Shown piece by piece: positions 45,935 to 53,800 of a DNA stretch of 64,000 nucleotides. The notes under the pieces are model-generated. The model saw nothing but the letters and a program-made list of their open reading frames with translations, had not been told where the DNA came from and ran no database searches. How positions within the stretch are numbered: position 1 is the first letter of the stretch; every line of letters starts with the position of its first letter. The stretch covers positions 186,001-250,000 of the forward strand of contig NZ_JASNRD010000004.1 of assembly GCF_030412015.1 (NCBI RefSeq), in the 5' to 3' direction. The position numbers were made by a program, and so were the translations under genes. This DNA is from Massilia sp. YIM B02763. Its GTDB lineage: Bacteria; Pseudomonadota; Gammaproteobacteria; Burkholderiales; Burkholderiaceae_D.

Positions 45935-48030
45935 GCGATATCGTCGACCTCGTTCCTAAGCGGTTTTTGATTGCAGATCAAAAATTGGCGACATTCATTC
46001 AAGAATCAAAAGAGTTGGTTGTTTTTGACGATAATTTTGATTTTGATAAAAATATTTGGAATGCTACAAACCTTGTTGGGCAGAAAGGCAAACGGGGTGT
46101 TACTACTATTCCCTTTACTGCTTGGGGGAAACCTCGGCCTAGCGCCAATGTCACCTCAGAATTCATGCTCGAACCGTTTTTGACGTTTGCTAAGGCTTAT
46201 ATTTTAGATGAGTATGAAAGAACGAAGAAGGTTAGTCTAAACCGTGATTTGCAGGCGTTACGTGCAATATCTAAAGCGCTTGAAGTTAACGCGGAAAGAT
46301 GTTGCGTAACACTATTGACAGCAAACATTCTTGATGCAGCTGTCGCGATTGTAAAGCGCAAATATAGCTTGGAAGCTGCACACGGTATTTCCGCTTGCAT
46401 CGCTCATATTGCCCAAATCGTTGACAATAAATTTATCGGTCGCATTCCTTTACAATGGAAGAACCCCGTTAAATATATCAGTCCGAGAGCGCGCATCGGC
46501 GAAGAGTTCGAAGAGATAAGGAATAAACGTCTTCCGGATAGTAATATTTTGGTGGCACTTGGCCGCGCTTATCAAAAGGCCAGTCATCCTGAAGACGTGA
46601 TTTACACGTCAATGTGTGCTGTGATGCTTGGGTCTCCCGATAGAGTCAATGAGGTAGCATCTCTTCCAGAAGATTGCGAATCCCCCACGCTCGGAGATGG
46701 AACTCCAGGATACGCCTTGAGATGGTGGCCTTCAAAAGGTGCGCTGCCGCAACTTAAGGCTATACCTGAAGTGATGCAGGATATCGTAAAGGAAGCGATT
46801 GGTCGTATTCGTAAATGTACGGAATACGGAAGGGCCTTGGCAAGATTTTACGAGGATCAAATTAAATCAGAAGGTAGCTTTCCTACCATAGTCTACCTTC
46901 CGGATCACTTGGAGTATTTACGTACCCAAGAATTCGTTAGTAAGGATGAGATTTCTAAAATTCTGTGGGGGGAAGGTGGTCATATCGTCGACGACTGGTG
47001 CAGAAAAAACAAAATCGAAGGGATTCCTGTTTCAGGCTCTAAGCGTCAAATCCATCGTTTCTCGGACGTTGAAAAAGCCATATTGAAAGAACTACCATCA
47101 CACTTCCCTTACTCCGATAATACCAAAAGGTATAAGTGCAGCGAGTTGTTGTTCACAATGCAAAAATTTAGCAACACTAAAAGGAGGCCTTATGCTTGCA
47201 TTTATGTTGCCATGGATAGGGTTGATCTCAACTATAGGCTAGACGGTAATAATAAGACTTCTATATTTTCGAATCTCGGTTTGAACGTAATCGTTGATGG
47301 GATCGAGCAGCCGTTTAAAATTACTTCACATCAATTTCGTCACTATTTGAATCACTTAGCTCATACAACTGGAGAATTAACCGAGATCGACATTGATCTA
47401 TGGTCAGGGCGAACCTCGCGCGGTCAAACATACAATCATCTTAGTAGTGAGGAAATAAGCTCGCGAACAGCTGAGCTGATTGGCGGTTCTTTGTCTCAAC
47501 TTCCAGCTTTAAAAGCTGACAAGCAAGTCAAACTTTATGTTAGAGCTGAGTTCAAGCGTTTAGGTATAGAAGCTGGACATACCACAGATTTTGGTTATTG
47601 TGCTCACGACTTTGCAGCCTCTCCTTGCCAAAAGCATCAGGAGTGTCTCGACTGCACGGAGCAGTTTTGCATTAAGGGGGATGTCGAAAGAGAAAGAAAT
47701 TTGCGTTTCGAAAAAGAAGAGCTCGAGCATCTTGTAGAAATGGCTGAAAATGCGAACTCCCAAAAGAAATATGGCGCCGATCGCTGGTTGGACCGGCAAA
47801 AGGTAAACCTTGCGAGAGCTAAAGAGTTGCTGGGTATTATCGATAACCCAGATGTGCCTTATGGGGCGCCAATTAGATTAATCCGAAATAATAATTATTC
47901 GAAAATTTCACACGCGCGTAGTATTAAAGAGCAGGATAGTGGGATTGCCTTGAGTAAGAACATTAGCGACGAGGAAAAACAGCTTGGGGTTCTGGGCTTT
48001 TCCTTACTTGGAATTGGTAAAAATAATTAA
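45931..48030 (+). CDS. large tyrosine-recombinase-like protein, third of three
   Basis: The 699-aa protein starts best at GTG 45931: GGGAGA sits just upstream and the start overlaps the preceding stop as GTGA. The catalytic domain has SPDRVNEVASL (Box I Arg), a canonical SHQFRHYLNHLAH Box II and WSGRTSRGQTYNHLS with the candidate Tyr. Near 560-600 there is a Cys/His cluster (GYCAHDFAASPCQKHQECLDC). It is the largest of the trio and the only one with the full H-x-x-R-H box. Together the three likely form a heteromeric recombination machine, as in Tn554-type elements. Confidence 0.83.
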   Translation: MSDIVDLVPKRFLIADQKLATFIQESKELVVFDDNFDFDKNIWNATNLVGQKGKRGVTTIPFTAWGKPRPSANVTSEFMLEPFLTFAKAYILDEYERTKKVSLNRDLQALRAISKALEVNAERCCVTLLTANILDAAVAIVKRKYSLEAAHGISACIAHIAQIVDNKFIGRIPLQWKNPVKYISPRARIGEEFEEIRNKRLPDSNILVALGRAYQKASHPEDVIYTSMCAVMLGSPDRVNEVASLPEDCESPTLGDGTPGYALRWWPSKGALPQLKAIPEVMQDIVKEAIGRIRKCTEYGRALARFYEDQIKSEGSFPTIVYLPDHLEYLRTQEFVSKDEISKILWGEGGHIVDDWCRKNKIEGIPVSGSKRQIHRFSDVEKAILKELPSHFPYSDNTKRYKCSELLFTMQKFSNTKRRPYACIYVAMDRVDLNYRLDGNNKTSIFSNLGLNVIVDGIEQPFKITSHQFRHYLNHLAHTTGELTEIDIDLWSGRTSRGQTYNHLSSEEISSRTAELIGGSLSQLPALKADKQVKLYVRAEFKRLGIEAGHTTDFGYCAHDFAASPCQKHQECLDCTEQFCIKGDVERERNLRFEKEELEHLVEMAENANSQKKYGADRWLDRQKVNLARAKELLGIIDNPDVPYGAPIRLIRNNNYSKISHARSIKEQDSGIALSKNISDEEKQLGVLGFSLLGIGKNN

Positions 48031-48044
48031 ATAAAGGTTTCAAG

Positions 48045-48551
48045 ATGGAGAAGAAGATTGAAAAGAAAGAGCGCTCGCCGAACTTGACCGCAGAGCGCGT
48101 TAAAAAGATTGTGGATGTTATAGAATCTTGGGAAGAAGGTAAGCTAACCTGGGATGCGATTATCAACGCGATCGCAAAGAAGCTTAATGCGACGTACACC
48201 CGTCAAGCACTATCAAAGAAACCAAGCATTCAAATTGCTTATGAGGCAAAAAATAAATTTTTGTCTTTGGCATCAGCTGGGTCAACAAGCACTGGGATTC
48301 CAGAACTAGATGAAGCGCTTCGCACAATTGACAGGTTGAAGTTGGAAATCGAGCGACGCAAGCAGATTGAGAACGATTTGATGGAACAATTTGCTCGATG
48401 GGCTGCAAATGCGAATGAGAATGGAGTCGATTATCGGATTTTGGATCGCCCGCTCAGCGCAGTCGATCGAGATGCAAGTTTGCCTAAGCCTAAGTCTAAG
48501 TCTAAGGCTAAGAACAAGCCTAAGCTAAGAAAAGTAACACACATCGAGTAG
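48045..48551 (+). CDS. small coiled-coil accessory protein of the recombinase operon
   Basis: The 168-aa protein is highly charged. An N-terminal HTH-like region (TWDAIINAIAKKLNATYTRQALSKKPSIQIAYE) is followed by a heptad-rich helix (LDEALRTIDRLKLEIERRKQIENDLMEQFARW) and a basic tail of KPKSKSKAKNKPK encoded by near-hexamer repeats (48481-48530). It starts 14 bp after the third recombinase. Position and shape recall TnpC of Tn554 or the small partner of other recombinase trios. DNA binding is likely; function is inferred. Confidence 0.68.
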   Translation: MEKKIEKKERSPNLTAERVKKIVDVIESWEEGKLTWDAIINAIAKKLNATYTRQALSKKPSIQIAYEAKNKFLSLASAGSTSTGIPELDEALRTIDRLKLEIERRKQIENDLMEQFARWAANANENGVDYRILDRPLSAVDRDASLPKPKSKSKAKNKPKLRKVTHIE

Positions 48552-49287
48552 CGACTATCGCTAGCCTCTCTACTTCGACTTAGCGACGAGCAGTGCGACG
48601 ATCACACATCGCCATCCGTTGCTGCTGGTAAAACAAGTGGCGTTGGTAGATGAGCTCTCTGAAGGCCGCATGGGCCTCAGATATATTTAGGTCATCGTCT
48701 AAATGAGTCTCCTGCCGTTGACATGGAGTATGATTTCGTAAAACGTGGAAAGTACTTTAGGGTCGCTTTTGGCATACTTCGGGCCGGCGTGCAAAAGTCT
48801 TTCGCAGTCCACGGTTCCGACTACGTCAGAACATTCAAGGTAAGTTACTCCTGCGCTTAAATCGTGCATGGACGCGTTCGGCTAGTCCACTGGATGTCGA
48901 CGTCAGGATTTGAAGTGGTTGCTGGGCATGCTGAATGTTGGCGGTACTAATTCATCCTTCTAAGAACCATGAGCCGATCGTGTCGGCGCAGCAAGAAGTT
49001 ACGTAACTCCACACGCAGTCGGCATCTTCAAGCCTTTTGCTCAGAGCCTATTCTTCGACTCAGGGGGCGACTCCGAGTATCCCTAAACGCGCTTCCCTAC
49101 GGCTCTGCAGTTCGGTTGTTACCGGGTGGTTCACTAGCTCGGCGCTTTAGAGCAGAGCGGTGTCGGCCAGTTTGCCTTCATTTAAAGCCGTCTCGCCGGC
49201 TGAGCATTGTAGTTCTACATGAACTGGATGAGTTTGCTAAGCCCTGTTGAATAACTGAGCTTGCCAGGCTTCAACGTAGATAGTAAG
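48552..49287. other. 736-bp region without a supported gene
   Basis: Short open frames occur, but none has a ribosome-binding site plus recognisable domain. The region follows the recombinase operon and probably contains the right part of its attachment or regulatory sequences. No clear terminator or direct repeat could be picked out by eye. Confidence 0.5.
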
Positions 49288-49926
49288 TCATGCCACATAC
49301 GTCCCTTTTTGATTACGTGCGGCTTTGATAACGTCATAGGGCAGGTCCAATGCATCCTTCGGAGCCAAGGACAGCACCTTACTATCTACTACCTTGGCGA
49401 TCCAGCCGTTAGGAAAGTGGAACCAAGTTGCAAGTGCCCAGGTATCCGCACATTCGCCATACGCCTTCAAAATTTGGCGGATCACTGGTAACGGTTGAAA
49501 TATTGTGTCGAATTGGTAACGAGGATAATATTTTTTCCCAGCATAGGAGACACTGAAGATCCGTCCGCGGCGCTGCCAATCGCTCGCTGGAAGTGACTTT
49601 TTTGCAGGGGGTCTGATCTGTAGCTTATTGATATCTTCTGCTGTCAGCCAGTCGCCTTCCGCGAACACTCTTTTAAATGTGGCCATCTGAGCGATACGCT
49701 CTTCCAACAAGATGCCGCCTGGACGAATTTGAGAGCCGGCTAACCGCGCCAAGGTATCGGCAGATTCGCAGAGATCTTGGAAAGCAGTATTTCCAGTAAG
49801 TATCTGGACTGCTTTTGTCAAACTCTCTTCAAGTGATTCTGCGATGCCGATTGGAAGGTTTCGCGAAATTTTGACTGTTAAGGTCAGCACCTTCATATCC
49901 TTGTGTGCCTCCAACGGTGCGCTCAT
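49288..49926 (-). CDS. unknown protein with MbcA/ParS-like C-terminal segment
   Basis: The 212-aa protein begins with LTLTVKISRNLPIGIAESLEESLTKAVQIL and ends with TWALATWFHFPNGWIAKVVDSKVLSLAPKDALDLPYDVIKAAR. The tail is loosely similar to the toxin-binding domain of Xre/MbcA/ParS antitoxins (phrase W-x(3,5)-PN-x-W, then a D-A-L helix). ATG 49926 is preferred to one 39 bp upstream because AAGGA lies 9 nt ahead. A DNA-binding antitoxin-like role is a guess; no toxin gene is adjacent. Confidence 0.55.
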   Translation of the reverse strand: MSAPLEAHKDMKVLTLTVKISRNLPIGIAESLEESLTKAVQILTGNTAFQDLCESADTLARLAGSQIRPGGILLEERIAQMATFKRVFAEGDWLTAEDINKLQIRPPAKKSLPASDWQRRGRIFSVSYAGKKYYPRYQFDTIFQPLPVIRQILKAYGECADTWALATWFHFPNGWIAKVVDSKVLSLAPKDALDLPYDVIKAARNQKGTYVA

Positions 49927-50040
49927 CGATTCTTCCTTAGGTATCAAGTTGTTAGGCTGCCGCACTCGAATAACTAGTTAAACTGTTAAATTTATATTTG
50001 GAGAAAATCCGGAGTCCAAAACTATCATTTGAATTGTCTC

Positions 50041-50328
50041 CTACATATAAACACAGTATTCTAACTTTATAAGATGGTCCCGTAGGGCTGCAATGTTGTC
50101 GGTGTTAAGTAAATCTATCGGCCGCGCCCCATTCAGTGCAGTTGCCGGCGTATTAAGCCAATCCCGTGCTATTGAGAGATCGTTCCCAAACACACGCGTT
50201 ACGTTTAACTTGATTGCTTTCCAAAATTTGGTGGTATTAAACACCTTCTTGCCTCTGATTAATTTGCGTGGGAAGCATCGGTGTGACGCACCCCAGTAAA
50301 TATCCTTTTTACGTGATCTCATTCTCAT
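50041..50328 (-). CDS. orphan antitoxin C-terminal domain (Xre/MbcA/ParS type)
   Basis: The 95-aa protein ends with FGNDLSIARDWLNTPATALNGARPIDLLNTDNIAALRDHLIKLEYCVYM, a clear match to the toxin-binding domain of MbcA/ParS antitoxins, which neutralise RES toxins. The N-terminal HTH half is missing or very short and no RES gene is nearby, so it looks like an orphan or a remnant. The start is uncertain; the ATG at 50328 is the best option. Confidence 0.6.
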   Translation of the reverse strand: MRMRSRKKDIYWGASHRCFPRKLIRGKKVFNTTKFWKAIKLNVTRVFGNDLSIARDWLNTPATALNGARPIDLLNTDNIAALRDHLIKLEYCVYM

Positions 50329-50373
50329 GATTAGATCCAGAACGCGTGGCAACTTTGCGTGAAAATCGGGAGA

Positions 50374-50757
50374 CTATAATCCTTTTGCAGATAACGACGG
50401 AGCCGGCCATTCTAGGACCCTTGCTATACGTTCGATCACCCATCTCGCCTCGGCCACGCTCGTTAAATTTGCTCGAATTAACCGAGCAAAATATTGCTCT
50501 AGTATCGCGGACTCACTCATATGCGCACGCTTACCATCTTTGGACTCAAGCGACTTAACCGCTAATTGCTGCGAAATTTCTTCACATATTTGCCACCGCT
50601 CATATAGTTCCGGAGGTGTACACCCTGGTAAGTAAAACCTGCCGTGGTAGTTCGTTACTATAAACTTCGGCTGATTTCCGGGAACTATGCCTGTAGAAAC
50701 GGGGCGAGGAAAATCTGAAGGCACGTTCAGATAGTCGAGCTCATCATCTTCATTCAT
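50374..50757 (-). CDS. small island protein of unknown function
   Basis: The 127-aa protein contains QPKFIVTNYHGRFYLPGCTPPELYERWQICEEISQQLA and a C-terminal helical repeat EARWVIERIARVLEWP. Proteins of this look recur in mobile islands, but I cannot name a function. ATG 50757 is taken in place of GTG 50769. It is on the same strand as the antitoxin-like genes, with small gaps, and may be co-transcribed. Confidence 0.55.
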   Translation of the reverse strand: MNEDDELDYLNVPSDFPRPVSTGIVPGNQPKFIVTNYHGRFYLPGCTPPELYERWQICEEISQQLAVKSLESKDGKRAHMSESAILEQYFARLIRANLTSVAEARWVIERIARVLEWPAPSLSAKGL

Positions 50758-50795
50758 ATGCGCACTCACATAACGTCTGTGTGCCTTTTCGGCTG

Positions 50796-51869
50796 TTATG
50801 AACAGCCCATTGCGTCCTTGGTGTCGGTCGTGAAGGTCCAGGTCTTGTCGATCGCCAGACCATTTGCGGTGCCGGTCGCCTTGCCGGTGGCGGTGCCGAC
50901 GAAGTGAACAGTGTACTTCGTGCCCGGCGTGAACGGTGCCTTGCCGACAATGAAGGCGACGTTGGCGTTCAGGTACAGCTTATTCTGATCGTTGCTGTCG
51001 TGGGTCATCAGGCGAACGTCCAGCGGGGTGCTCTGTCCTTCTGCTGTCACGGTGAACGAGGTCACTTTCAGGATCGTGCTGGCTTCGGTGGCGATGTTGA
51101 TCGGGTAGCTGGTCTTGGCGCAGACGTTCGCCTGCGTCATGTCGAATTCCTGGTAGAACGGATTCGGCGACTCGGTGTGGTGCGTCATCGGCACGCCGGT
51201 CTGCTTGTCGTACGGGTACACGGCCACGTAGTCACCAGCGTTCTTCTGCTGCTTGATGTAGCCCGCATCGATGTAGGTCGGACCGCTGTCGTTGCCCGGT
51301 GCGATGCCGGCGTCCGTCAGGCCTTGGACCATCATGGCGTTGCGGTGGTACACGGTGCTCAGCAGGGTTTGCACGGACGTCATCTGGATACCCTCGAAGG
51401 CGATGACTTCGGTGGTGTAGATGCTGGCGTAACCGGCCGCGTTCACGCGATCGCCCGGCTCGGCGCCGGTGAAGCCCGGATTGCCCGCGATTTCGTGGTG
51501 CGCGTCGCCGCCGCTCTGGTTGGTCTGGACGTAGGCAGCGTGGTTCTTGGCCGCGATGTCGATGTTGGCGTTCTGGCGGACCGGGCCGAGGCCTTCGATG
51601 GCGCGGAAGGCGTTGAATTCGTTGAAGGCGACCGCTTGCACGCTGCCAGCCGGGTACGCTGCTGGCGAAGCGGTTTGCAGCTCAGCTGCCTGCACGGTGC
51701 TGACCGGGGGCACGGGGGTTGTCGGGGTCAAATCGTTCGGAGCGGTTGCGACTGGGGTGCTCGTGGTCGGTGCCGAGCTGCCACCGCCGCCGCACCCGGT
51801 CAATGCAGCCGCAACAGCACTTACGGCCAATAATCCGAACCTGCGACGTAACTCATAATTTTTATTCAT
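50796..51869 (-). CDS. CAP/SCP-domain lipoprotein
   Basis: The 357-aa protein has a lipoprotein signal (ALTGCGGGGSSAP), a Thr/Pro-rich linker and a CAP domain with FNEFNAFRAIEGLGPVRQNANIDIAAKNHAAYV (CAP histidine region) and a later HHTESPNPFYQEF. A C-terminal Ig-like domain ends WTFTTD. CAP proteins are secreted and bind lipids or cell-wall material. Its GC-rich codon use contrasts with both sides, suggesting it is core sequence between two insertions. Confidence 0.85.
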   Translation of the reverse strand: MNKNYELRRRFGLLAVSAVAAALTGCGGGGSSAPTTSTPVATAPNDLTPTTPVPPVSTVQAAELQTASPAAYPAGSVQAVAFNEFNAFRAIEGLGPVRQNANIDIAAKNHAAYVQTNQSGGDAHHEIAGNPGFTGAEPGDRVNAAGYASIYTTEVIAFEGIQMTSVQTLLSTVYHRNAMMVQGLTDAGIAPGNDSGPTYIDAGYIKQQKNAGDYVAVYPYDKQTGVPMTHHTESPNPFYQEFDMTQANVCAKTSYPINIATEASTILKVTSFTVTAEGQSTPLDVRLMTHDSNDQNKLYLNANVAFIVGKAPFTPGTKYTVHFVGTATGKATGTANGLAIDKTWTFTTDTKDAMGCS

Positions 51870-51969
51870 TTGTCAATCAATCTAAGCCGGGAAATGTTCA
51901 GTTGTATTAAACGCACGCTCTAGTAGCCGTATAGAAGGGAGCTATCGTCGATCAGTAGATACTTTTTAT

Positions 51970-52464
51970 TTAAGATCGTGGCGCGAAAACGTTTTCACAA
52001 CGGTGGCAATAAAAACTGCGATTCCATTGCTCCTTCGCTTGCGGATACTCCAGCCTATTGTATTTTTCGTTGTTTTTTGCGCTGTTACGATAATGCTTGA
52101 GACAGTGAAAAAATATACAGGTGGCGGCAATTAACGCTGAAATGACACCTATAGTCGAATTAAAAATTAAGCCACCTAAAAATCCGATGATTGTCCCTCC
52201 GATCCATGCAAATACGCCCCCAAAAAACAAACCATAAAATATCCAACTCTCGGTACGCTTGGTCGGCATCGCTAATTTTTTAGCCAGTTCCGTTTCCATG
52301 GTCGTGTATGTCGAACCTTTCGTACCAGCGACCGCTAAGTTCCCGTCCACCATGCCCACAGTCGTCGCGCTGGACGTTGAGTGACCGTGGCTGGTGCCAC
52401 CACTAACGATCGCTGATATTTTCTGCGTGTTAGAACTTCCGCACTTGTTACAGTTGTATTCCAC
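51970..52464 (-). CDS. zinc-ribbon membrane protein, unknown
   Basis: The 164-aa protein starts CNKCGSSNT (CxxC), has two TM segments in the middle (WIFYGLFFGGVFAWIGGTIIGFLGGLIF and IGVISALIAATCIFFHCL) and ends with FYCHRCENVF (second CxxC), which together could form a zinc ribbon across the N- and C-terminal ends. GTG 52464 is preferred: AGGGGAGGAG lies 3-5 nt ahead, and the in-frame ATG at 52479 would place the ribosome-binding site inside the gene. Confidence 0.65.
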   Translation of the reverse strand: MEYNCNKCGSSNTQKISAIVSGGTSHGHSTSSATTVGMVDGNLAVAGTKGSTYTTMETELAKKLAMPTKRTESWIFYGLFFGGVFAWIGGTIIGFLGGLIFNSTIGVISALIAATCIFFHCLKHYRNSAKNNEKYNRLEYPQAKEQWNRSFYCHRCENVFAPRS

Positions 52465-52519
52465 TGCTCCTCCCCTCATTTTATATTTTCAACCACAAGT
52501 TTTGATGGTTTTTGTGACG

Positions 52520-53068
52520 TCATATGTCGGCCCGAGTCTCCGTCCACAAACTCGAAACTCTTACAATGTCACTCTGCCTTAAATCATTAAATCCCCCAAC
52601 TTCGATCGAGCCATTTGCACAGGAAAATATATACGCCGACTCGCCGTTGATCGCGTATCCTTCGGATATTTCAACAATGCGCTTCAGTTGGTAATCTGAG
52701 TCAACCTGCCGCCTTGTTTGAACATAAATTCTGAATTTTCGTATCTTTTCTGCAGCAAGAAATTCGATAACATTGTCGAGCGTATCGAAAATGAAACGTT
52801 GCCACATGCTTTCGTCATCGATTGGAGCGACATCAAGATGAAAGAGATGAGTATTTAGAGGTATCTCGACGAAGGGATAGCTGCGCAGGCCAGGCTGACC
52901 GGATAGCGCGCTAAGTACTTCCATCCCTTCGATATCTTCTGATTTTTTATAAGCGTAAAACACGTCGGTCCTTGAGCGAATTTGAGAGGCGAGTCTATCG
53001 GCTGAGCCGGCGTCGAGTGTACGGAATCCGTGCGGCACGACGTCTCCTTCGTGTCCGGCGCGCCGCAT
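52520..53068 (-). CDS. unknown protein divergent from the XRE regulator
   Basis: The 182-aa soluble protein has no recognised domain; it contains FHLDVAPIDDESMWQRFIFDTLDNVIEFLA and a C-terminal YIFSCANGSIEVGGF. The ATG at 53068 has no ribosome-binding site, and the operator palindrome is immediately upstream, so the transcript may be leaderless or very short. Its promoter must overlap the operator, making it the likely target of the XRE repressor. Confidence 0.6.
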   Translation of the reverse strand: MRRAGHEGDVVPHGFRTLDAGSADRLASQIRSRTDVFYAYKKSEDIEGMEVLSALSGQPGLRSYPFVEIPLNTHLFHLDVAPIDDESMWQRFIFDTLDNVIEFLAAEKIRKFRIYVQTRRQVDSDYQLKRIVEISEGYAINGESAYIFSCANGSIEVGGFNDLRQSDIVRVSSLWTETRADI

Positions 53069-53075
53069 ATTGCAA

Positions 53076-53107
53076 ACTATACACGACAAGTATTTGTCAT
53101 GTATAGT
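53076..53107. promoter_or_regulatory. palindromic operator between divergent genes
   Basis: ACTATACACGACAA (53076-53089) and TTGTCATGTATAGT (53094-53107) are inverted copies with one mismatch around a 4-bp centre. Each arm contains a TATAGT that can serve as a -10 for the gene on its side. The layout fits autoregulation by the adjacent XRE protein. Confidence 0.72.
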
Positions 53108-53146
53108 AGGTCGTCAGAAGTCGGGCTGACGTGCATTATCGTGCGC

Positions 53147-53479
53147 ATGACGACAACGCCTGCAAAAGCGACAGAGGCAAGAAATCTAGTGAGCTTAGCC
53201 GTCGGCGACAGGCTGAAGGAGTCTCGAATTCGTGCAAATGTAAGTCAGCTCACGCTGGCTGCAGAGGCACACATAGCCCGACAGTTCATATCAGAAATTG
53301 AACGTGGAGTTGCCAATCCATCAATTGGTGTTTTGGCAAACATATGTCACGTCCTAGGTATGACGCTGGCTGAGTTTTTCAGTGAACTCGACATATCTCT
53401 GCCGCCAAACGAGGATGAGCCGCGCAGGGCGAACGTAGCGCAGCCGAAAGTGAAGCCACCAGGAAGTCGTCTGCGCTAG
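53147..53479 (+). CDS. XRE-family HTH regulator
   Basis: The 110-aa protein has a single Cro/CI helix-turn-helix: VGDRLKESRIRANVSQLTLAAEAHIARQFISEIERGVANPSIGVLANICHVLGMTLAEFF. The remainder is a short tail without a known domain. ATG 53147 starts just before the domain. It is divergent from the unknown gene across the palindrome and probably represses both. Confidence 0.85.
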   Translation: MTTTPAKATEARNLVSLAVGDRLKESRIRANVSQLTLAAEAHIARQFISEIERGVANPSIGVLANICHVLGMTLAEFFSELDISLPPNEDEPRRANVAQPKVKPPGSRLR

Positions 53480-53800
53480 CAGTTCGAGCGCAATCTTTTG
53501 GATGTAGCTCTGAAAGACTCTCGACAATGCCTTGCATAGGTTGGTGTGGCGGACGAGATGTTATCGACAAGCTAGCGGCTGGAAGCAGGCTACCCATGGT
53601 AGGCAGGAAATCCCTTTAACGTTCAGTGGTAACTTAGGACAGCCTGTCCAAGCTCATATGAGCGTCAGATCACTGCACTTTGGCAACCTGCTAGAAGGAC
53701 CCCGACACGGCTGTTGCGTGACCAAGGACGTTGACAATATGCTGAATTAGATCGGCGCGCTTGTTTTCACTCTTCTTCCGTTGTGGCATAACATTGGCTC
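53480..53800. other. 321-bp region without a supported gene
   Basis: I see no gene or repeat. AT-rich segments near 53750-53790 may hold the promoter of the abortive-infection gene; no confident boxes or ribosome-binding site were found. Confidence 0.45.

Noticed and set aside
43003-48551. RIT element (recombinases in trio)
   Set aside because: Protein sizes are much larger than RitA/B/C, a fourth gene is present, and no flanking inverted repeats were seen.
48969-49250. 93-codon open frame after the recombinase operon
   Set aside because: No ribosome-binding site or recognisable domain, and Ser/Arg/Leu-rich composition typical of noncoding frames.
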